7,698 nt of DNA from Stenotrophomonas sp. (GTDB lineage: Bacteria; Pseudomonadota; Gammaproteobacteria; Xanthomonadales; Xanthomonadaceae): assembly GCA_003484865.1 (NCBI GenBank), contig DMZT01000110.1:1010-8707 (forward strand). Direction: 5' to 3'. The notes beneath the pieces are model-generated. The model saw nothing but the letters and a program-made list of their open reading frames with translations. It did no database searches and was not told the origin of the DNA. A program made the position numbers and the translations under genes. Shown in pieces: positions 6,967 to 7,698 of the stretch; within the stretch, counting starts at the first letter, position 1; every line of letters begins with the position of its first letter.

Positions 6967-7671
6967 GGCCACGGCCTGTTCGAGCTTGAAGGACCAGTTG
7001 CCGTGGATTTCCGCGTAGAGCGGGCTGTCGCCGGCCAGGCGCATGCGCTGGGTGATGCGCAGGTCATCCTTGCGGATCAGCACCAGATCCACCGGCAGCC
7101 CGACCGACAGGTTGGAGCGGATGGTCGAATCCAGCGAGACGATGGCGGTGCGCGCAGCGTCTTCCAGCCGCGTCTGCGGGCGCAGGATCCGGTCCAGGAT
7201 CGGCTTGCCGTACTTGGACTCGCCGATCTGCAGGAACGGGGTCTCCGGCGAGGCCGCGATCGCATTGCCGAGCGGATAGATCATGTACAGCCCCGGATGC
7301 TCGCCGCCGATCTGGCCACCCAGGATCAGCGTGGCCTGGGTCACGATGCCGTCCTGGCCCGCCTCATGCGTGCTGGATTTGACCTGGCTGTCGAGCAGCA
7401 CCCGGCCCACGTACTCGGCCACCTCGAACAGATGCCGGTAGGCGCGCAGGTTTTCCGGACGTTGTTCCTCCACATCGCGGCGCAGCCGTGAGATCAGCAG
7501 CTGGGTGGTCGCCAGGTTGCCCGCGGCCATGATGACGAAGGCGGCTTCACCGGGAAACTCAAACTCGTGCAGCTTGCGGTGCACGCGTACGTCGTCCAGC
7601 GACGCGTTGGTGCGGGTGTCGGCGGCGAAGACCAGGCCTTCGTCCACCTCGATGCCGACGCAATAGGTCAT
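6937..7671 (-). CDS. Anbu, proteasome-type Ntn-hydrolase peptidase
   Basis: This 244-residue protein belongs to the Anbu ('ancestral beta subunit') family, bacterial homologues of proteasome beta subunits and HslV. After Met removal, Thr2 becomes the N-terminal nucleophile (MTYCVGIEVDEG). D18 in FAADTR and K33 in RVHRKL match proteasome Asp17 and Lys33. G-x-S-K-Y-G (150-156) and SLDSTIRSNLSVG (179-191) supply the remaining conserved block. There is no propeptide; Met-Thr is a good methionine aminopeptidase site. Published Anbu structures show open or lock-washer rings rather than closed barrels, and the substrates remain poorly defined. The start is firm: AGGA (7679-7682) lies seven bases upstream and an in-frame TAG (7681-7683) blocks any earlier start. 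In other bacteria Anbu follows genes for ATP-grasp, alpha-E and transglutaminase-like proteins; those would lie past the right edge. Its 3' end abuts the receiver-kinase gene. Confidence 0.93.
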   Translation of the reverse strand: MTYCVGIEVDEGLVFAADTRTNASLDDVRVHRKLHEFEFPGEAAFVIMAAGNLATTQLLISRLRRDVEEQRPENLRAYRHLFEVAEYVGRVLLDSQVKSSTHEAGQDGIVTQATLILGGQIGGEHPGLYMIYPLGNAIAASPETPFLQIGESKYGKPILDRILRPQTRLEDAARTAIVSLDSTIRSNLSVGLPVDLVLIRKDDLRITQRMRLAGDSPLYAEIHGNWSFKLEQAVASLPRFPWEA

Positions 7672-7698
7672 GTCGGTGTCCTATGATGTGCACCCCGA

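Noticed and set aside
6937..7671. Assignment of the peptidase as HslV
   Set aside because: HslV is shorter (about 175 residues), begins TTI/TTV after processing, and sits beside hslU. The length, MTYCVGI start and C-terminal extension match Anbu.

Overview
The window is about 65-70% GC by eye, gene-dense, and free of mobile elements, CRISPR arrays, tRNAs and rRNAs. Its codon usage and gene families suggest a gammaproteobacterium of the Xanthomonadaceae, most likely Stenotrophomonas or a close relative. That assignment is an inference from general resemblance, since no database could be searched.

Layout. The left edge (2-400, +) holds the 3' end of a gene I do not recognise. It runs directly into a short-form 6-phosphogluconate dehydrogenase (404-1306, +). 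A perfect inverted repeat (1316-1351) separates that gene from a convergent YdgJ-like Gfo/Idh/MocA oxidoreductase (1392-2432, -). A 170-bp divergent intergenic region follows. It leads to a small secreted BON-domain protein (2603-2977, +) that ends in a textbook intrinsic terminator with a UUCG tetraloop (3001-3031).

The centre is a tightly packed three-gene signalling cluster on the + strand. It encodes a membrane histidine kinase with a CHASE3-like sensor and a PAS domain (3160-4980), an Rcp1/CheY-type single-domain response regulator that overlaps it by ATGA (4977-5417), and a soluble receiver-kinase-receiver protein (5422-6936). None of the three carries a DNA-binding, GGDEF/EAL or other output domain, so the cluster looks like a phosphorelay or protein-interaction module whose output lies elsewhere. 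The terminal receiver of the third protein keeps its Asp and Lys but has lost the Mg2+-binding acid and the switch Thr/Ser, so it is probably a degenerate, regulatory receiver.

The right edge (6937-7671, -) encodes Anbu, the bacterial proteasome-like (Ntn-hydrolase) 'ancestral beta subunit', complete with the N-terminal Thr, Asp and Lys of the proteasome active site. Its stop codon abuts that of the receiver-kinase gene inside one palindrome (TGATCA), so the two convergent genes have zero intergenic bases. Genes that usually accompany Anbu (transglutaminase-like, alpha-E and ATP-grasp proteins) would lie just past the right edge.

The most interesting content is the output-less phosphorelay with its degenerate receiver, and the Anbu peptidase, whose physiological role is still poorly known. 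I did not find a wholly new system type.
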